A stretch of 64,000 nt of DNA, taken from NCBI GenBank assembly GCA_032622095.1, contig CP136067.1:96152707-96216706 (forward strand). The letters run 5' to 3'. This DNA comes from Siphonodentalium dalli (lineage: Eukaryota > Mollusca > Scaphopoda > Gadilida > Siphonodentaliidae). The translations under genes and the position numbers were made by a program. The notes beneath the pieces were generated by a model. The model saw only the letters and a program-made list of their open reading frames with translations. It made no database searches and was not told the origin of the DNA. The first letter of the stretch is position 1. Every line of letters starts with the position of its first letter. Below, piece by piece: positions 40,933 through 52,410 of this stretch.

Positions 40933-41311
40933 ACATGTCATTTAACCCTTTCTATACTAAATGTATTCTCCTACTCACTTATAAAAATATACATTTGAAA
41001 AGGGCTATTATTCATTTGAAGCAATTTTCAGGAAAAATAAGCAGGCGACAGATGATATAAATGCAGAAGGAGTCCCATAGATTGGAGGGAAATGTTCAGA
41101 TAATATGTTCAACAAATGACTTGAACTTATTATCTGAACATTTCCTCAGGGAACTACTCGTCAATGAGTATTTATAGAAAGAGTTGAAGGCCCTCAAGTC
41201 ATTTGGGATGTGAATAGAAATTATTGAAATTTTGCCGAACGCCAATCAAAATACAACTTGCGCAAATGATACTGTATCAGCATATAATAACATATCACCT
41301 AAAGCCACATA
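40933..41311. other. Non-coding, nothing recognised
   Basis: AT-rich sequence. GAAATGTTCAGATAATATG near 41090 and TTATCTGAACATTTCC near 41140 form a short inverted pair. No gene. Confidence 0.35.
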
Positions 41312-41420
41312 TACAGTAATGCCCTAAATAATTGACTCATTAACGACAGCAGAAGTATGGGTAATTTTTCAGGATTTAGTCGGAAATATGGCTTGTTGCC
41401 ATTCATCGGAAAGCTCTCAC
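41312..41420. mobile_element. MITE family A, copy 13, left half only
   Basis: TACAGTAATGCCCTAAATAA to CATCGGAAAGCTCTCACTGA is one arm. The palindrome stops exactly near the centre. Confidence 0.85.
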
Positions 41421-42004
41421 TGATACATTTTTGATACTGAAATAAGACTTGAAATGAGTGTGGTAGCGGGAGTCCGGTTGATTCTGAAGTTGCCAGCTAA
41501 AGTAGGGGTATCTGTATTTATCGGCAGATTTTGATAAGAATTTCCAACAACTGTGGTCACCACAAAGACTGAAGTGAGCATTCAAGTCAGAAATGTTCAG
41601 GAGGATCAGGAGGAACAACTCTAAAATATTTCTACTAACATAGACATGACTTTCTTTTATCCCTTCAGGTTAAGAAGTTTATAATTATTTTGTTAAATTA
41701 TGGCAGGTCCAATGGCATCAATTCACGGGACTGATATTGGGTGTAATCATTTGGCCATCCATGATATTGGGTGTAATCTATTGGCCATCCATTAACACAG
41801 AGCTGTGCCTGGGGACAATGGTGTATAATATCCTCACATCTGGCAGTGTCTGGGCCAATCAATGACATCATGTCTCAAGCAGAGTCAAGGTTATAGTATT
41901 GATTTTAAAAAACTAGCACATGTCTGGCTGATTAAATGAGTTTAGGGACATTTCCATGTGTTATTCTGATTGTAACTACATGTATTTTGAACTAGCTACC
42001 ATAT
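41421..42004. other. Non-coding
   Basis: CTGATATTGGGTGTAATC and TTGGCCATCCAT occur twice near 41730-41790. A minus-strand frame at 41403-41618 starts in the MITE and has no known domain. Confidence 0.4.
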
Positions 42005-42117
42005 TTAACCCTTTCATTATGGGAGCTGCGCTGGTACAGCATTAAAGACCCTCTGCTAGTGCATTCGCTTATATATGCGAGTCTCGAGTCTCCCATGGGA
42101 CACTCGCATATATAAGT
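42005..42117. mobile_element. Family C, copy 10, left half
   Basis: TTAACCCTTTCATTATGGGA, GCTGCGCTGGTACAG and one hairpin CTTATATATGCGAGTCTC with its inverse are present. The right half is replaced by family D sequence. Confidence 0.75.
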
Positions 42118-42400
42118 CGAAACTAAAAATTTCACGATTTAAGTGACTTTATGAGCGATTTTAGTTTGCATCGCTTACAATTACGGAATTTCTCCTGGGT
42201 AATTAATTTGATGTCTATTGCGATATCGGCTGACAAAAGTCACAGAAAATAATGCAATTTCGAGTTGGGACATTATTAAGGAACATGTAATAACTAAGGA
42301 ATATATTCCCTGCGTTATTGTTTCGACTTTATAAGGTTCCCTGTCAAAACTTCAAAAAGTTCCCAGGTTTTGTACTGGTGGAATATGATCTCTACGGATG
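42118..42400 (-). repeat. Dispersed family D, copy on the minus strand
   Basis: TTTCACGATTTAAGTGACTT, GCATCGCTTACAATTACGG, TCTCCTGGGTAATTAATT, TTATAAGGTTCCCTGTCAAA and CCCAGGTTTTGTACTGGTGG are the inverse of the blocks at 49.1-49.5 and 30.8-31.3 kb. Confidence 0.7.
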
Positions 42401-43826
42401 TTATATGCCATTCCCTACAATGTGTACATAGTGGGAGTGGCATCTGGGGTCCACGCAAAATGTTGTGATAGTCAGCAAGGAATCATTTGAGTGATCAAGA
42501 ATTACAGGCGGTATGTGGACACTATATTATACCATGTTCCCCTAATTAGTCTGTGAAAGAATTGTTCATTCTCACAGAAAAACTACTTTTGTAACTTATC
42601 ACACATTCCACGTCTCTGTTTATGCAGGGTAGGGAAATTCTGCTCAATAACTTGGGAATTCCCCATAAGCATGACAGCAAAGTTTATAAATAAAACAATC
42701 CCAAAAGATATTTTTGACCAATCAGAGGTTGAATTGAATGCACGACGTGAGCTTTCGAACTCAAAATATTAAACAGTCATTCCACATTATTGCTATTTCA
42801 TCACAGCGCCCACATACTTATGTTAGTATTGAAACGACTCTGAGATACTGGAGTCGTTTAGCTGAACCCCAAAAATTTGAGTTGAAATAGACTAGTTGGT
42901 ACCTGCGGCCAAGAATTATATACAAGTAGCTAGAACCATATCAATATGCATGCCATTGTTTATGATACAGCATACATCAGTCCTGAAATCCTTGCAATAC
43001 AGTCATACAAGTAGTCATTGGTGACTATCAAATTAATAAATACTATTATACATGTATATATATACACACTACTCCAGTAGTCGAGTAGTGTATCTTCAGT
43101 AGTATATAATTATTCATTTTATAGTCAGCGTTATGTTAATTGCTTATAATGCTTCAGATGACTTATGTGTCACATGTAATAAGTGATATATTGTTTCGAT
43201 TTTCGTTCAAAAATAAAGTTGAGAAAGATGTCAGTCTGAGTCGCAAAAAGTTTGTCTGTGAACTCTGTCTTCGTTCTTTGTTTGACATTCGGAAAAAGTC
43301 TCAGCTGTTACGACAAATAAGTGAACAATAATTAGAAGGATATCCGATGGTCAGCTATGATTTCCTGATTTGATTCAAGATTCGATGTCGATGTCGACAT
43401 TGCCACATTGGACACCCGATTCGATTTGAGATTCTATTCATTGCCGAATTACCGATTCGCAGGGCCCTACCATCATGGAACTTGGAAAACCTGGTGCCCA
43501 GTTATCACGATTGTGCACGACTTATGTACTACATTTTGAAAATACTGACTATGTTGCATTTTGAATACTGTCACATCCACGGCAAGTGTTTGATCAATGT
43601 GCCATATACCTACATTATTGTCTTTTAACTCTTATTATGGGAAGTATATACAATGTTCCGACTAGTCAATGGCAATATACAGAGTCGACAGTGAGAGCTA
43701 TCAGCATCGTCTTTAGTCGACTAATCATTTCAACACGAAAAACTATCAAACATGCTGTAACTAAAGTACCAAATAACTGATTACGGAATATCTCATGATA
43801 TGCATGTTTATTTGGCTAAACCTAAA
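42401..43826. other. Non-coding, nothing certain
   Basis: No exon is supported. A small imperfect hairpin with TATACACACTACTCCAGTAG and CGAGTAGTGTATCTTCAG lies near 43055-43110. Short frames at 43140-43331 and 43586-43780 have no domain. Confidence 0.35.
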
Positions 43827-43930
43827 TACAGTAATGCCCTAAATAATCGACTCCTTAACCAAAGCAGAATTATGGGTAATTTTTGAGGATTTAGTCGGAA
43901 ATACTGTTTGTTGCCATTCATCGGAAAGCC
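43827..43930. mobile_element. MITE family A, copy 14, left half only
   Basis: TACAGTAATGCCCTAAATAA to GCCATTCATCGGAAAGCCCT; the right arm is absent, as in copy 13. Confidence 0.85.
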
Positions 43931-44135
43931 CTGCGCAATTGAGTAAAAAGTTAATTGTAAACGATTATTACAGGGGGCGACTCAACCCTATTGAATTAAG
44001 TGTGAGTATGTAGGGTTGAAATTTAACTAGCCTTGCCCCTAGGACATCTCAAGTAAACACTAGGACAATCGGAATGGCACAACACCAAGCTATCAGATAC
44101 ACCTTTAATATCTACATCTACCCAAGCAACCCCAG

Positions 44136-44505
44136 TGTGATGGCCGAGTGGTTAGCGTGTTCGACTACCGGCCAGAGGGTTCGCTTGGATCCCAGATCGA
44201 TTCACCTCAATCCTTGACAAAATAAAAGTCGGGAGCTCCGAGCGTGCCTATATAAAGTACCATGTAATGGCGTGTATGCCTCGCTGAGGTGTCGTTAAGC
44301 GGTAATCCTCTAAAGGGATGACACTTGTTTGATCACGCCATCCCATCGGGTGGGGGCGTTAATGGCTGTCCCGTGTACAACCATGCGTGCACGTTAAAGA
44401 ACCCTACTGTGGGCAATGATCCACAGGTTAATGGCAAAATTCCTGTCTAAATTCCTCCCTTCGGGGCATAAGCTTCTAGTACGTTGTAGATATGTAGATA
44501 GTGTT
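44136..44505 (+). mobile_element. tRNA-derived SINE
   Basis: The head GTGATGGCCGAGTGGTTAGC resembles a tRNA A-box and GGGTTCGCTTGGATCC a B-box with an insertion. The central part TTAATGGCTGTCCCGTGTAC and GCGTGCACGTTAAAGAACCC is shared with the decayed copy at 5915-6175. It ends near GTACGTTGTAGATATGTAG, with GATAAGATAAGATA nearby at 44768. A tRNA-like promoter, a conserved middle and a simple tail fit a SINE with a conserved central domain; I cannot assign the named superfamily. Confidence 0.7.
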
Positions 44506-44804
44506 AACTGCCTAACACTGGGTATGTACAAGTATAGACATAAAAGTTCAGGCCCGTCGAGTTGAGTCCCAGTATGGTTCGCAAGCGTGGTAAAATACTC
44601 CTCCAGGTATGTATATACATGTATGTAAAAGTACTAACAAGTCCTACTAAAAATCAAATACCCCTCCCTAGATTAACAATACTAACAAGATGTCTATACA
44701 GCTGTGTGGGTGTGGATGTCAAAGTTGGGCCATTGGTGTTCTCCTGACATAGGAGGTATTTACGATATAAGATAAGATAAGTAGACAATAAAAGATAAGC
44801 TACA

Positions 44805-45306
44805 CATTCTCAAATGGCCTACTCTTGGCAGAAGAAGAGACTTCTCCTCTTATTCTCTTCCATAAAATCCAATATAACCATGTAAACATCACCGACTCTG
44901 CTCCTCTTACACCTACACGAGACTACAAACTTCTCTGCCCCTTCTACCAACCAAAATACCTCAGTACTTCCTTCTATACTTGAACAATTTCTCTCTTTCT
45001 AGAACAATATCCCAACCGACACTGCCCATATCCAGGACGAATCAATGTTTAAGGATGCCCTCCACAATCATTTCTATGAACCCGGTAAAGGCAAGCAGGG
45101 CTCCTCCTCAAAACGACCACCAGCCCGATCACCTGCATAGTGCCAAAAGAATGGTACAAAATTTTTAATACTCTTATTTTAATAATGAAAAAAAAAATAA
45201 AAAATCTTTTACCCATATAAATATCTTTTATTCATGAGCCCCCTAATAATCCTCAGTTCATTGAGGGTATGGGGTATACTCGTAGATGTAGATGTAGATG
45301 TAGATC
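44805..45306 (+). mobile_element. Possible LINE 3' end
   Basis: The translated frames contain pieces such as FSLSRTISQPTLPIS that resemble the C-terminal end of non-LTR reverse-transcriptase ORFs (an RTI...W-N-LP region), broken by stops. This is followed by an A-rich stretch, a GAGGGTATGGGGTATACTCG segment and a GTAGATGTAGATGTAGATG tail. The GTAGAT tail is also hinted at in the SINE just upstream, as expected if the SINE uses this LINE. Confidence 0.4.
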
Positions 45307-45651
45307 GGGTTGGACTTGGCACTGAGGGAGTTAATACACCTTGATAAATCATAAAAGCAAATATACCACAAACTCATAAGACACATCAGATGCAGGAATT
45401 GATCAGAAAACTTGGTTAATAACAATACCTGTGATCACATGATATCATTCCAACCAATCAGGGTCCAGAAATATACAGAAGTAATCAATTTGAATAAGGA
45501 GTTCATATGTATAGAAATCCAATAATGGTTAAACCAGGTGTGCTCCATAGATAATAGTTGTGTAATTAATCTTGGGCTACAATAGTAAAGTAAACATTGA
45601 TATGGTAGATAGCCTTTAGATAGGTGAAGGTGGTGGTTATTTTAGTAAAAA
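45307..45651. other. Non-coding, nothing recognised
   Basis: AT-rich unique sequence. The last eight bases, AGTAAAAA, are the target duplication of the next MITE. Confidence 0.4.
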
Positions 45652-46097
45652 CAAGCCTTGAAATGGTGTGTCTGTCATTTGCAGAATGAGGTCCCCAGAG
45701 GGTGAATTTAGTGATGCTATCCCGCATGGCGGTCAAGCATCAACAAATTCACCCTCTGGAAACCTCATTTTGCTGAGGCCTCAACTGCTATGGGAGACCT
45801 AGGATCAGACTGAGGTTCCCCAGTTGAAGTTGGTGATGTTCACCCATTAATAGTCACCTCGATTATGCATTTTAGCTTCTGCAAATTAGGGGATATAGAA
45901 ACTGAACAAAAGGGACAAAGTAACTAAAAAAAATTTCATTTAAGACTATATATACTTCCCAGAAGATGAGGTCTAAGCAGAGTGAGGTCCCCATGAGTGT
46001 GAATTTAGTGATGCTAGCCCACGGTGTAGTAGCGTCTCTGAATTCACCCTCTGGGGACCTCAATCTGCAAATGACAGACAAACTACTTCAAGACTTG
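45652..46097. mobile_element. MITE family B, copy 10, with clear 8-bp target duplication
   Basis: Ends CAAGCCTTGAAATGGTGTG and CAAACTACTTCAAGACTTG. The flanks are AGTAAAAA at 45644-45651 and AGTAAAAA at 46098-46105, a perfect 8-bp duplication. That size points to the hAT group, although the ends only partly fit the hAT consensus. The long interior is intact. Confidence 0.9.
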
Positions 46098-46243
46098 AGT
46101 AAAAACATCTTCATATCTATCTACTATCAATATTGTACATATGGAAATATATAAAAAACGCTGGATCAATTTAAAGAGAGTTACTGAAAGCTTCTATATA
46201 CATAAACTATGACTGAGGCAGGGGCCAGCTCAGATGTTTCAAA

Positions 46244-46415
46244 TTAACCTTTTCACGATGGGAGCTGCGCTGGTGCAGTATTAACGATCCTGTGTCAGTG
46301 CATTCCCTTATTATCCTGCATATGCAAGTCTCCCACAGAGAGCCGTGCATAATATTATATAAGAGAATGCAGGCCAATGAATTCTCTTATATATTTGAGG
46401 TTTAAGCCCCCTCCC
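46244..46415. mobile_element. Family C, copy 11, rearranged
   Basis: TTAACCTTTTCACGATGGGA and GCTGCGCTGGTGCAG lead to hairpin parts CCAGTGCATTC-like and ATATAAGAGAATGCAGGCC. The right end is missing and a second element follows at once. Confidence 0.7.
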
Positions 46416-46625
46416 ATTAGCCCTCTCATGACGGGAGCTGCACTGGTGCTGTATTAAAGATCATGTGCCAGTGCATTCTCTTGTATATGCACTTCCATAG
46501 GGAGCCTTGCATATAAAACAGAATGCACTGGCCTACAAGTTCAAGGTAAATATTGTTAGGCCAATGAATTCTCTTATATATGCAAGGTTTTAAGTTCCTC
46601 CCCTTCCCCAGCCCTCTTCCAGCAA
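46416..46625. mobile_element. Family C, copy 12, right end incomplete
   Basis: TTAGCCCTCTCATGACGGGA, GCTGCACTGGTGCTG, the hairpin CCAGTGCATTCTCTTGTATA with its inverse, and the second half-hairpin CCAATGAATTCTCTTATATA. CCCCTCCC(A/T) strips follow both this and copy 11, so they may be a tandem duplication. Confidence 0.7.
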
Positions 46626-46680
46626 GGTTGGACAGAAAACCACTTTCGAAATAAACAATAAACAAAGAAGGATAACTCTA

Positions 46681-48008
46681 AGGCCTAAAAAAAATATGTT
46701 TGTTTCCGCTAACGAGCTGAAATAAAATTAGGGTAGGTAGGTCACATAAGGCTTAACTTCTTTTTTTTTGTTAACTTTTTTTTTTCAGTCTCTTTAAAAA
46801 TAACTATAATACTTTCACTAGCAATAACCCAAACTACATGTATGCACTTCTTAGCCCCAATCAGGATAACCCAGACGACAGAGGAACTAGAAACTCCAAT
46901 TCAATCTTACATGTACATATGCTTTAATATTTACATATATACTAGTCTATATACTAATATAGTCTTTGATAATCCTAATATTTCCCATATGGTCTGGCGA
47001 CAACTGGAGTCAGTCCAGCACCACTGCACTGTTCACATATTGAATCTTTTAATGATGGGTTCACAACACCACCTTCTCCTCCGCATTCAGTGAAGGATCT
47101 AGATATTTTTTGGGGACACCTGTTTTTGGGCAATGATATGCCGAACGCATAACCTGAAGGCCTGAGCGGAGGAATGTTTGGTAGGGGTGACCCCCTGATT
47201 ATGGTGGAGGTTCTCCCCCTGGAAATTTTTTGAAAATCCATTGCATTTAGAGCTATTAATCTAAGGCGCTTTGAGTCAGTATTTTGAATTTTATATAAAA
47301 GAATCATCACATATGAAAAACACGCCCTATATGAGTCTAAATAAACCTTCTAATCCTGTATTTTAATGCACGGATTCTAGGACGCGAAGCGTGTAATAAA
47401 CACAGAACGACACGATGTGTAACTGAGTTTGTCGATACGGCACTCGTACTGTCGCGGAAGGATAGAACTCGAGGCGCTTTCTCGTTCTATCCTTCCGCGA
47501 CAGCACTCATGCCGCATCGACAAACTCAGTTACTCATCGTGTCGTTCTGTGTATATATGGTACTAATTTTTATGTTAATTTTTCATTTGGTATTATGAGA
47601 TCCCACCTGATAACCAGGTTGATTTGATCAAATTGTTAATGTTCCTGTGATGTAATTGATTGAAATACTGAAGTCTGAACGCTGAAGGATAAATAACCTG
47701 AACTCAAATTATTTCACAGATGAAAGCTAGATAAAGCCAAACATACTTTACAGTATTATTCCAACTGTTAAACTTAAATCTTTTTGTAAACTTAAATTTC
47801 TTATGTCAATATATCTAAATATATAAATGTTTTGCATCTTATTATGATATGAATTGGGACCAAAATTTAAAAAAAATAAAATTTAAACTTTTTTTTTTTT
47901 TTTGGTCCAATTTTTGTTTGTTTTGCAATGGCAATAAAACGTTTAGGGTCGGGGTTTAAAATAGGGTCGGTCGGGTTAGCGGAAACAAAAGTCTTTTTTT
48001 TTAGGCCT
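46681..48008 (+). mobile_element. Foldback element F, about 1.3 kb
   Basis: AGGCCTAAAAAAAATATGTT followed by TGTTTCCGCTAACGAG at the left is mirrored by TCGGGTTAGCGGAAACAAAAG and TTTTTTTTAGGCCT at the right. About 35 bases pair with small gaps. The interior has no long frame but carries a strong hairpin at 47401-47551. I recall AGGCCT-A-run ends of this type from mollusc repeats, but cannot name a superfamily. Target duplication is not clear. Confidence 0.6.
47401..47551. repeat. Strong 151-bp hairpin
   Basis: CACAGAACGACACGATG, AACTGAGTTTGTCGAT and CTGTCGCGGAAGGATAGAAC on the left are mirrored almost completely on the right, leaving a loop around CTCGAGGCGCTTTCTCG. GC content is higher than the surroundings. 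It may be a separate palindromic MITE inserted in element F. Confidence 0.85.
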
Positions 48009-48121
48009 AAACAGAAAAAGCAAACAGTGTCATTGGGGCCCTCTTTTGAACAGTCCTGATGGCAAAACTCCTTACCAAAATTGTTTTATTTAGGTCTGAT
48101 AACAGACAGCTGACATACTTA

Positions 48122-48472
48122 TGGGAAGCCAAGTTGACATTTAATAAATAATTGAGCTTGAGCGCAATAAGGAATCTCTAATTGCGCTTAAGCGCAATAA
48201 GAATATTTCTTATTGTGCTTAAGCGCAATTAGATATTCCTTATTACGCTTAAGCAATAAGATATTCCTTATTGCGCTTAAGCACAATTAGATATTCCTTA
48301 TTGCACTTAAGCACAATTAGAGAATCCTTATTGCGCTTAAGCTCAATTATTTATTAAATTTCAGTTAATAGATCAGCACAATTAGATCTTCCATTATTGC
48401 ACTTAAGCACAATTAGAGAGTCCTTATTTCGTTTAAGCTCAATTATTTATTAAATGTCAGTTTGGCTTCCCA
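48122..48472. mobile_element. Foldback element with internal GCGCTTAAGCGC palindromes
   Basis: TGGGAAGCCAAGTTGACATT and AATAAATAATTGAGCTT at the left are mirrored by AAGCTCAATTATTTATT and TGGCTTCCCA at the right. TA lies on both sides. Between them, ATTGCGCTTAAGCGCAAT and variants are repeated about seven times with AGATATTCCTT spacers. Every unit is itself a palindrome, so the element has hairpins within a hairpin. No coding frame. Confidence 0.85.
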
Positions 48473-49089
48473 TAGATACTGAAGTAGACATTCAATTTGG
48501 TAGACTGACAAAAAAAATCTTAATTTCCAGATAAAGTGAGATATCTCTCCTTACCAGTATGGACATTGTAGACGAACTGTTTGACCAAAATTATAAATAT
48601 ATGTTACTATCACCCCCCCCCCCCCCTCACAATAACCCCCTCCTTTAAAAATGAGATGATCCATAGCATGTGACAAAAATGTCAAAATGTGGAATGATAT
48701 CACATTCTCGATGCTCAAAATCTTGCTAAGAAAATAGTCACCTGCTCCTATGAGTCAATAGACTCAGTCATAGATTATGATCTTTATCCCCTTGAAACGC
48801 CACATCTGTATCAAAACACAGGTACTACCCTCAATTTAAACAAACATAACATGCACAAGAACAATGGAGTAGTTGTCAATGTCAGCCATTTTCAATCAGT
48901 CGCACGCGCACGTGGGGGAATTCCCAGAAATACCTGGTCGGAATATTGCATTCACAAACGAGGGGTGATTGCAAGAAGGAAACTATCAAAGGCATCTTAT
49001 ACCTTTAATTTAACCCCAGAATTGTCTTTCAACAGTGGCCAGTGGGTAGGCGACTTCTATTTTCTAACAATCATTTAGTGCGCAGGGAT
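48473..49089. other. Non-coding with a poly-C run
   Basis: A C run lies at 48611-48626. An open frame at 48851-49078 has no known domain and no splice support. Confidence 0.35.
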
Positions 49090-49510
49090 GTGTCCAGAGG
49101 GTCTTCGTTGTCACGGTCCAGAGATGTGTCCAACTTAGAGCATGCCATGAACCTCCACTCTGACTAACTTGGAACTTTTTGAAGTTTTGACAGGGAACCT
49201 TATAATTCGAAAACATAACGCGAGGAATGTATCTCTTAGTTGATATCATTTCCTTAATAATGTACTTTACAGTAGGTGATTGTCCCAACTCAAAATTACA
49301 TGCTTTTCTCTGACTTTTGTGAGCCGACTATCGCATTAAACATCGAATTAATTACCCAGGAAACATTCCATAATTGTAAGCGACGCAAAGCAAAATAGCT
49401 CACACATTCACTTAAATCGTGAAATTTTGAGTTGCGACCTTCACGACCCGTCACCTACAGTGAAGTACCTAATTATTAAGGAACAGATACTAACTAAGAA
49501 ATCTATTCTC
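49090..49510 (+). repeat. Dispersed family D, copy 4
   Basis: GCATGCCATGAACCTCCACT, TTTGAAGTTTTGACAGGGAA, ATTACCCAGGAAACATTCCA, AAGCGACGCAAAGCAAAATA and AGGAACAGATACTAACTAAG match the other D copies in order. Confidence 0.7.
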
Positions 49511-49539
49511 CATGTTATTTTTTCGAATTTATATACACT

Positions 49540-50470
49540 AATATAGGGCCTGCTAATGTTCAGACATTAATAAAGGGCCTACTAATGTTCAGACGCTAAT
49601 ATAGGGCCTACTAATGTTCAGACATTAATATAGGGGCAACTAATGTTCAGACACTAATATAGGGCCTACTAGTTAATGTTCAGATATTAATATAGCCTAC
49701 TGATGTTCAGACAGTGATATAGGGCCTACACTAATATAGGGCCTACTAATGTTCAGACATTAATTATTTCACACTGATATAGGGCATACTAATGTTCAGA
49801 CACTTATATAGGTCCTACTAATGTTCAAACACTAATATAGGTCCTACTAATGTGCAGACACTAATATAGGGCCTACTAATGTTCAGACACTAATTATTTC
49901 AGACTAATATAGGGCCTACTAATGTTCAGACATATATTTCTCACTAATATATGGCCTACTAATGTTCAGACATTAATAAAGGGCCTACTAATGTTCAGAC
50001 GCTAATATAGGGCCTACTAATGTTCAGACATTAATATAGGGGCAACTAATGTTCAGACACTAATATAGGGCCTACTAGTTAATGTTCAGATATTAATATA
50101 GCCTACTGATGTTCAGACAGTGATATAGGGCCTACTAATGTTCAGATATTAATATAGGGCTTACTGATGTTCAGACAGTGGTATAGGGCCAACTAATGTT
50201 CAGACATTAATATAGGGCCTACTAATGTTCAGACATTAATATAGGGCCTACTAATGTTCAGACATTAATATAGGGCCTACTAATGTTCAGACGCTAATAT
50301 AGGGCCTAATAATGTTCAGACACTATATAGGGCCTACTGATGTTCAGACGCTAATATAACGCCTACTAATGTTAAGACCTTAATATAGGGCCTACTAATG
50401 TTCAGACGCTAATATAACGCCTACTAATGTTCAGACACTAATATAGGGCCTACTAATGTTCAGACAATAA
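49540..50470 (+). repeat. 29-bp minisatellite with a 404-bp inner duplication
   Basis: The unit CAGACATTAATATAGGGCCT plus ACTAATGTT repeats about 30 times with insertions. The stretch 49567-49729, including the rare AATATAGGGGCAACTAATG and ACTAGTTAATGTTCAG variants, is repeated in order at 49971-50133. This shows one large block duplication on top of unit-level change. Confidence 0.95.
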
Positions 50471-50503
50471 ATCTGCTGAAGTAGTGCCGATGACGTCATC
50501 ATT

Positions 50504-50748
50504 TTAACCCTTTCATGTATAGAGCTTCCTGAAATTAGGCGAAAACCCTGTGCCAATGCATTCTCTTATATATGCCTCGCATATATAAGAGAATGCATTG
50601 GCCTAACACTATTTACATTGACCTTGTAAGCCAGTGCATTCTCTTATCTATGCGAGGCCCCCTATGGGAGACTCGCATATATAAGAGAATGCACCGACAC
50701 ATGATATTAAATGCTGCACCAGCGCATCTCCCGTCACGAAAGGGTTAC
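50504..50748. mobile_element. Family C, copy 13
   Basis: TTAACCCTTTCATGTATAGA and CTCCCGTCACGAAAGGGTTA are the ends. The first hairpin is a compact CCAATGCATTCTCTTATATA plus inverse with a six-base loop; the second is CCAGTGCATTCTCTTATCTA plus inverse. Spacer is ACACTATTTACATTGACC. Confidence 0.9.
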
Positions 50749-51873
50749 GAGATATATTTATGAGACTGAATACCTCAAAGTTTGTCATTATGAGCTAGAA
50801 GTCAGCGTTCGCTCACCGGCCACTGTCACAGGTATTTGAGAGTGGCTAAAATGTACTGGCAAGCTTGACGGTTTTTGCATGAGGGAGATGACTAAAAGTC
50901 AAGCTTGGCTATTTGAAATTTTTTAAAAGCCTTTTAAATGCTGTTTTCGTGTGAATTATGTTGGAATATCTAGAACCAGTCAATTACCGGTACTTATATG
51001 GTCAATTTTCGTAAATTAATCGTTAAGCGGACTATTGACTTTGGAAAATTTGACTAATTTGCTCATTTTCAAATCAAAATCAAATATAGAGTGTCTTTCG
51101 TATATGATCACTTACCTTAAACGCTGTTATAAGATTGTATTCTTATATGGTATCAGGTAGGATATAATGTAGGCTAATCCAACCGAAAGATGCACTGCTT
51201 TTGGTCACAAATAACAAAAGAAGTATAGGCGTGGTTTAGGGTATATTCATGGGCTAATCCACCCGTTATAAACACTGCATTTGGCGACAAATGACAAAGA
51301 GGTTATGCCGGCGTGGTTTGTCTCTGAGAGTTCCAATCGATAAAGCATGAGACATGCGGGGCGGCTGAATCAGAATTATAATGAGCATCAGGGAAATCCC
51401 CGGCTAAATCAGGATAATGGGCGATATCGAACGCCACGCCAATCGATGACACCGCCCGATAGGATAGGTTCACACGCTGGCAAATTTGCAGGCAATTTAT
51501 TAGCGGCAGAGGACTGTGTGGTGTACCAGGATCCAAGTCTGCAAATAGTCGAGCTCCATGCAGAATTCAGTCCCTTATATACGCAGGACTTACCGCTGCC
51601 CGCACCAACATACACTGCATGTGAATTTAAAGAAATGTCACATTTAATTTTTTGAGACTTTTGTAGGTTACAATTCATTCTGCATTATATATTCTGAGAA
51701 ACTGTACTGTCCATATTCATTTGAAAAATTGTTTAGATCAAGCCAGAATGAATTGTAACTGACAAAACACCTCAATAAAAAATGTTTAGATTTTATTAAG
51801 AAAATACACATGCCGGCAGCGGTCAGACATAGCGTAGCGAGGGGATTGAACTCTGTTTTGCGGTTGGCAAAAG
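50749..51873. other. Non-coding, with a two-copy repeat
   Basis: GGCTAATCCAACCGAAAG, TTTTGGTCACAAATAACAAA and GGCGTGGTTT near 51170-51237 recur as GGCTAATCCACCCG, TTTGGCGACAAATGACAAA and GGCGTGGTTT at 51253-51320. Overlapping frames on both strands at 51300-51680 show no domain. Confidence 0.4.
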
Positions 51874-52060
51874 GCAAATAGTGTGTCTGTCATTTTCAGA
51901 ATGAGGTCTCCAGTGGGTGAATTTATTGACGCTATATATATCCCGCACGGCGCGGGCTAGCATCACCAAATTCACTCTGTTTGGAAACTCATTCTGCCGA
52001 GGCCTCAACTGCTATGGGAGACCTGGGATCAGTTTGAACGTTCCCCAGTTGATACGTTCA
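51874..52060. mobile_element. MITE family B, copy 11, right part missing
   Basis: GCAAATAGTGTGTCTGTCAT, AGAATGAGGTCTCCAGTGGG, GCATCACCAAATTCACTC and TCAACTGCTATGGGAGACCT are family B. It breaks off after CCCCAGTTGATACG. Confidence 0.75.
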
Positions 52061-52305
52061 CACGATGGCAATTAATTTGGGCGACAGAGGGTGCTAGGAT
52101 CACAGGGGTCCTGAGACTATTTTTATTAATATATTTTATGATATATATTAAAAGGTCTCAGCGTAGATTTTCGAGGAAATAACACCAAATCGAACCACAT
52201 ATAGTATACAAATGTCCTTGCACCAGATGCAAATAACAATACTATATCTATTATATATTTTGGAAGATCTGTGTGTGTGTGTGTGGGTGTGGGTGTGTTT
52301 ACCTG

Positions 52306-52410
52306 GGGTTGGGAGGACATACACATGTTTGCACACCAACGTTGTGAGTACAATTTGGTTTATGAGGACATTCCAATGTCCTCACAATGATGTCCTCGCA
52401 ATGGTATCAA
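52306..52410 (+). repeat. TGTCCTC-family repeat
   Basis: GGGAGGACATACACATGTTT, GCACACCAACGTTGTGAG, TTTGGTTTATGAGGACATT and ATGTCCTCACAATG. Related sequence occurs at 55431-55510, 56623-56705, 62880-62955 and 63588-63645, in both orientations. Confidence 0.7.

Noticed and set aside
44136-44210. tRNA gene
   Set aside because: A- and B-box-like sequence is present, but the cloverleaf is not complete and the segment continues into a SINE body shared with another copy.
51347-51655. 102-codon plus-strand frame
   Set aside because: A similarly long frame overlaps on the minus strand and neither shows a known domain or splice sites.
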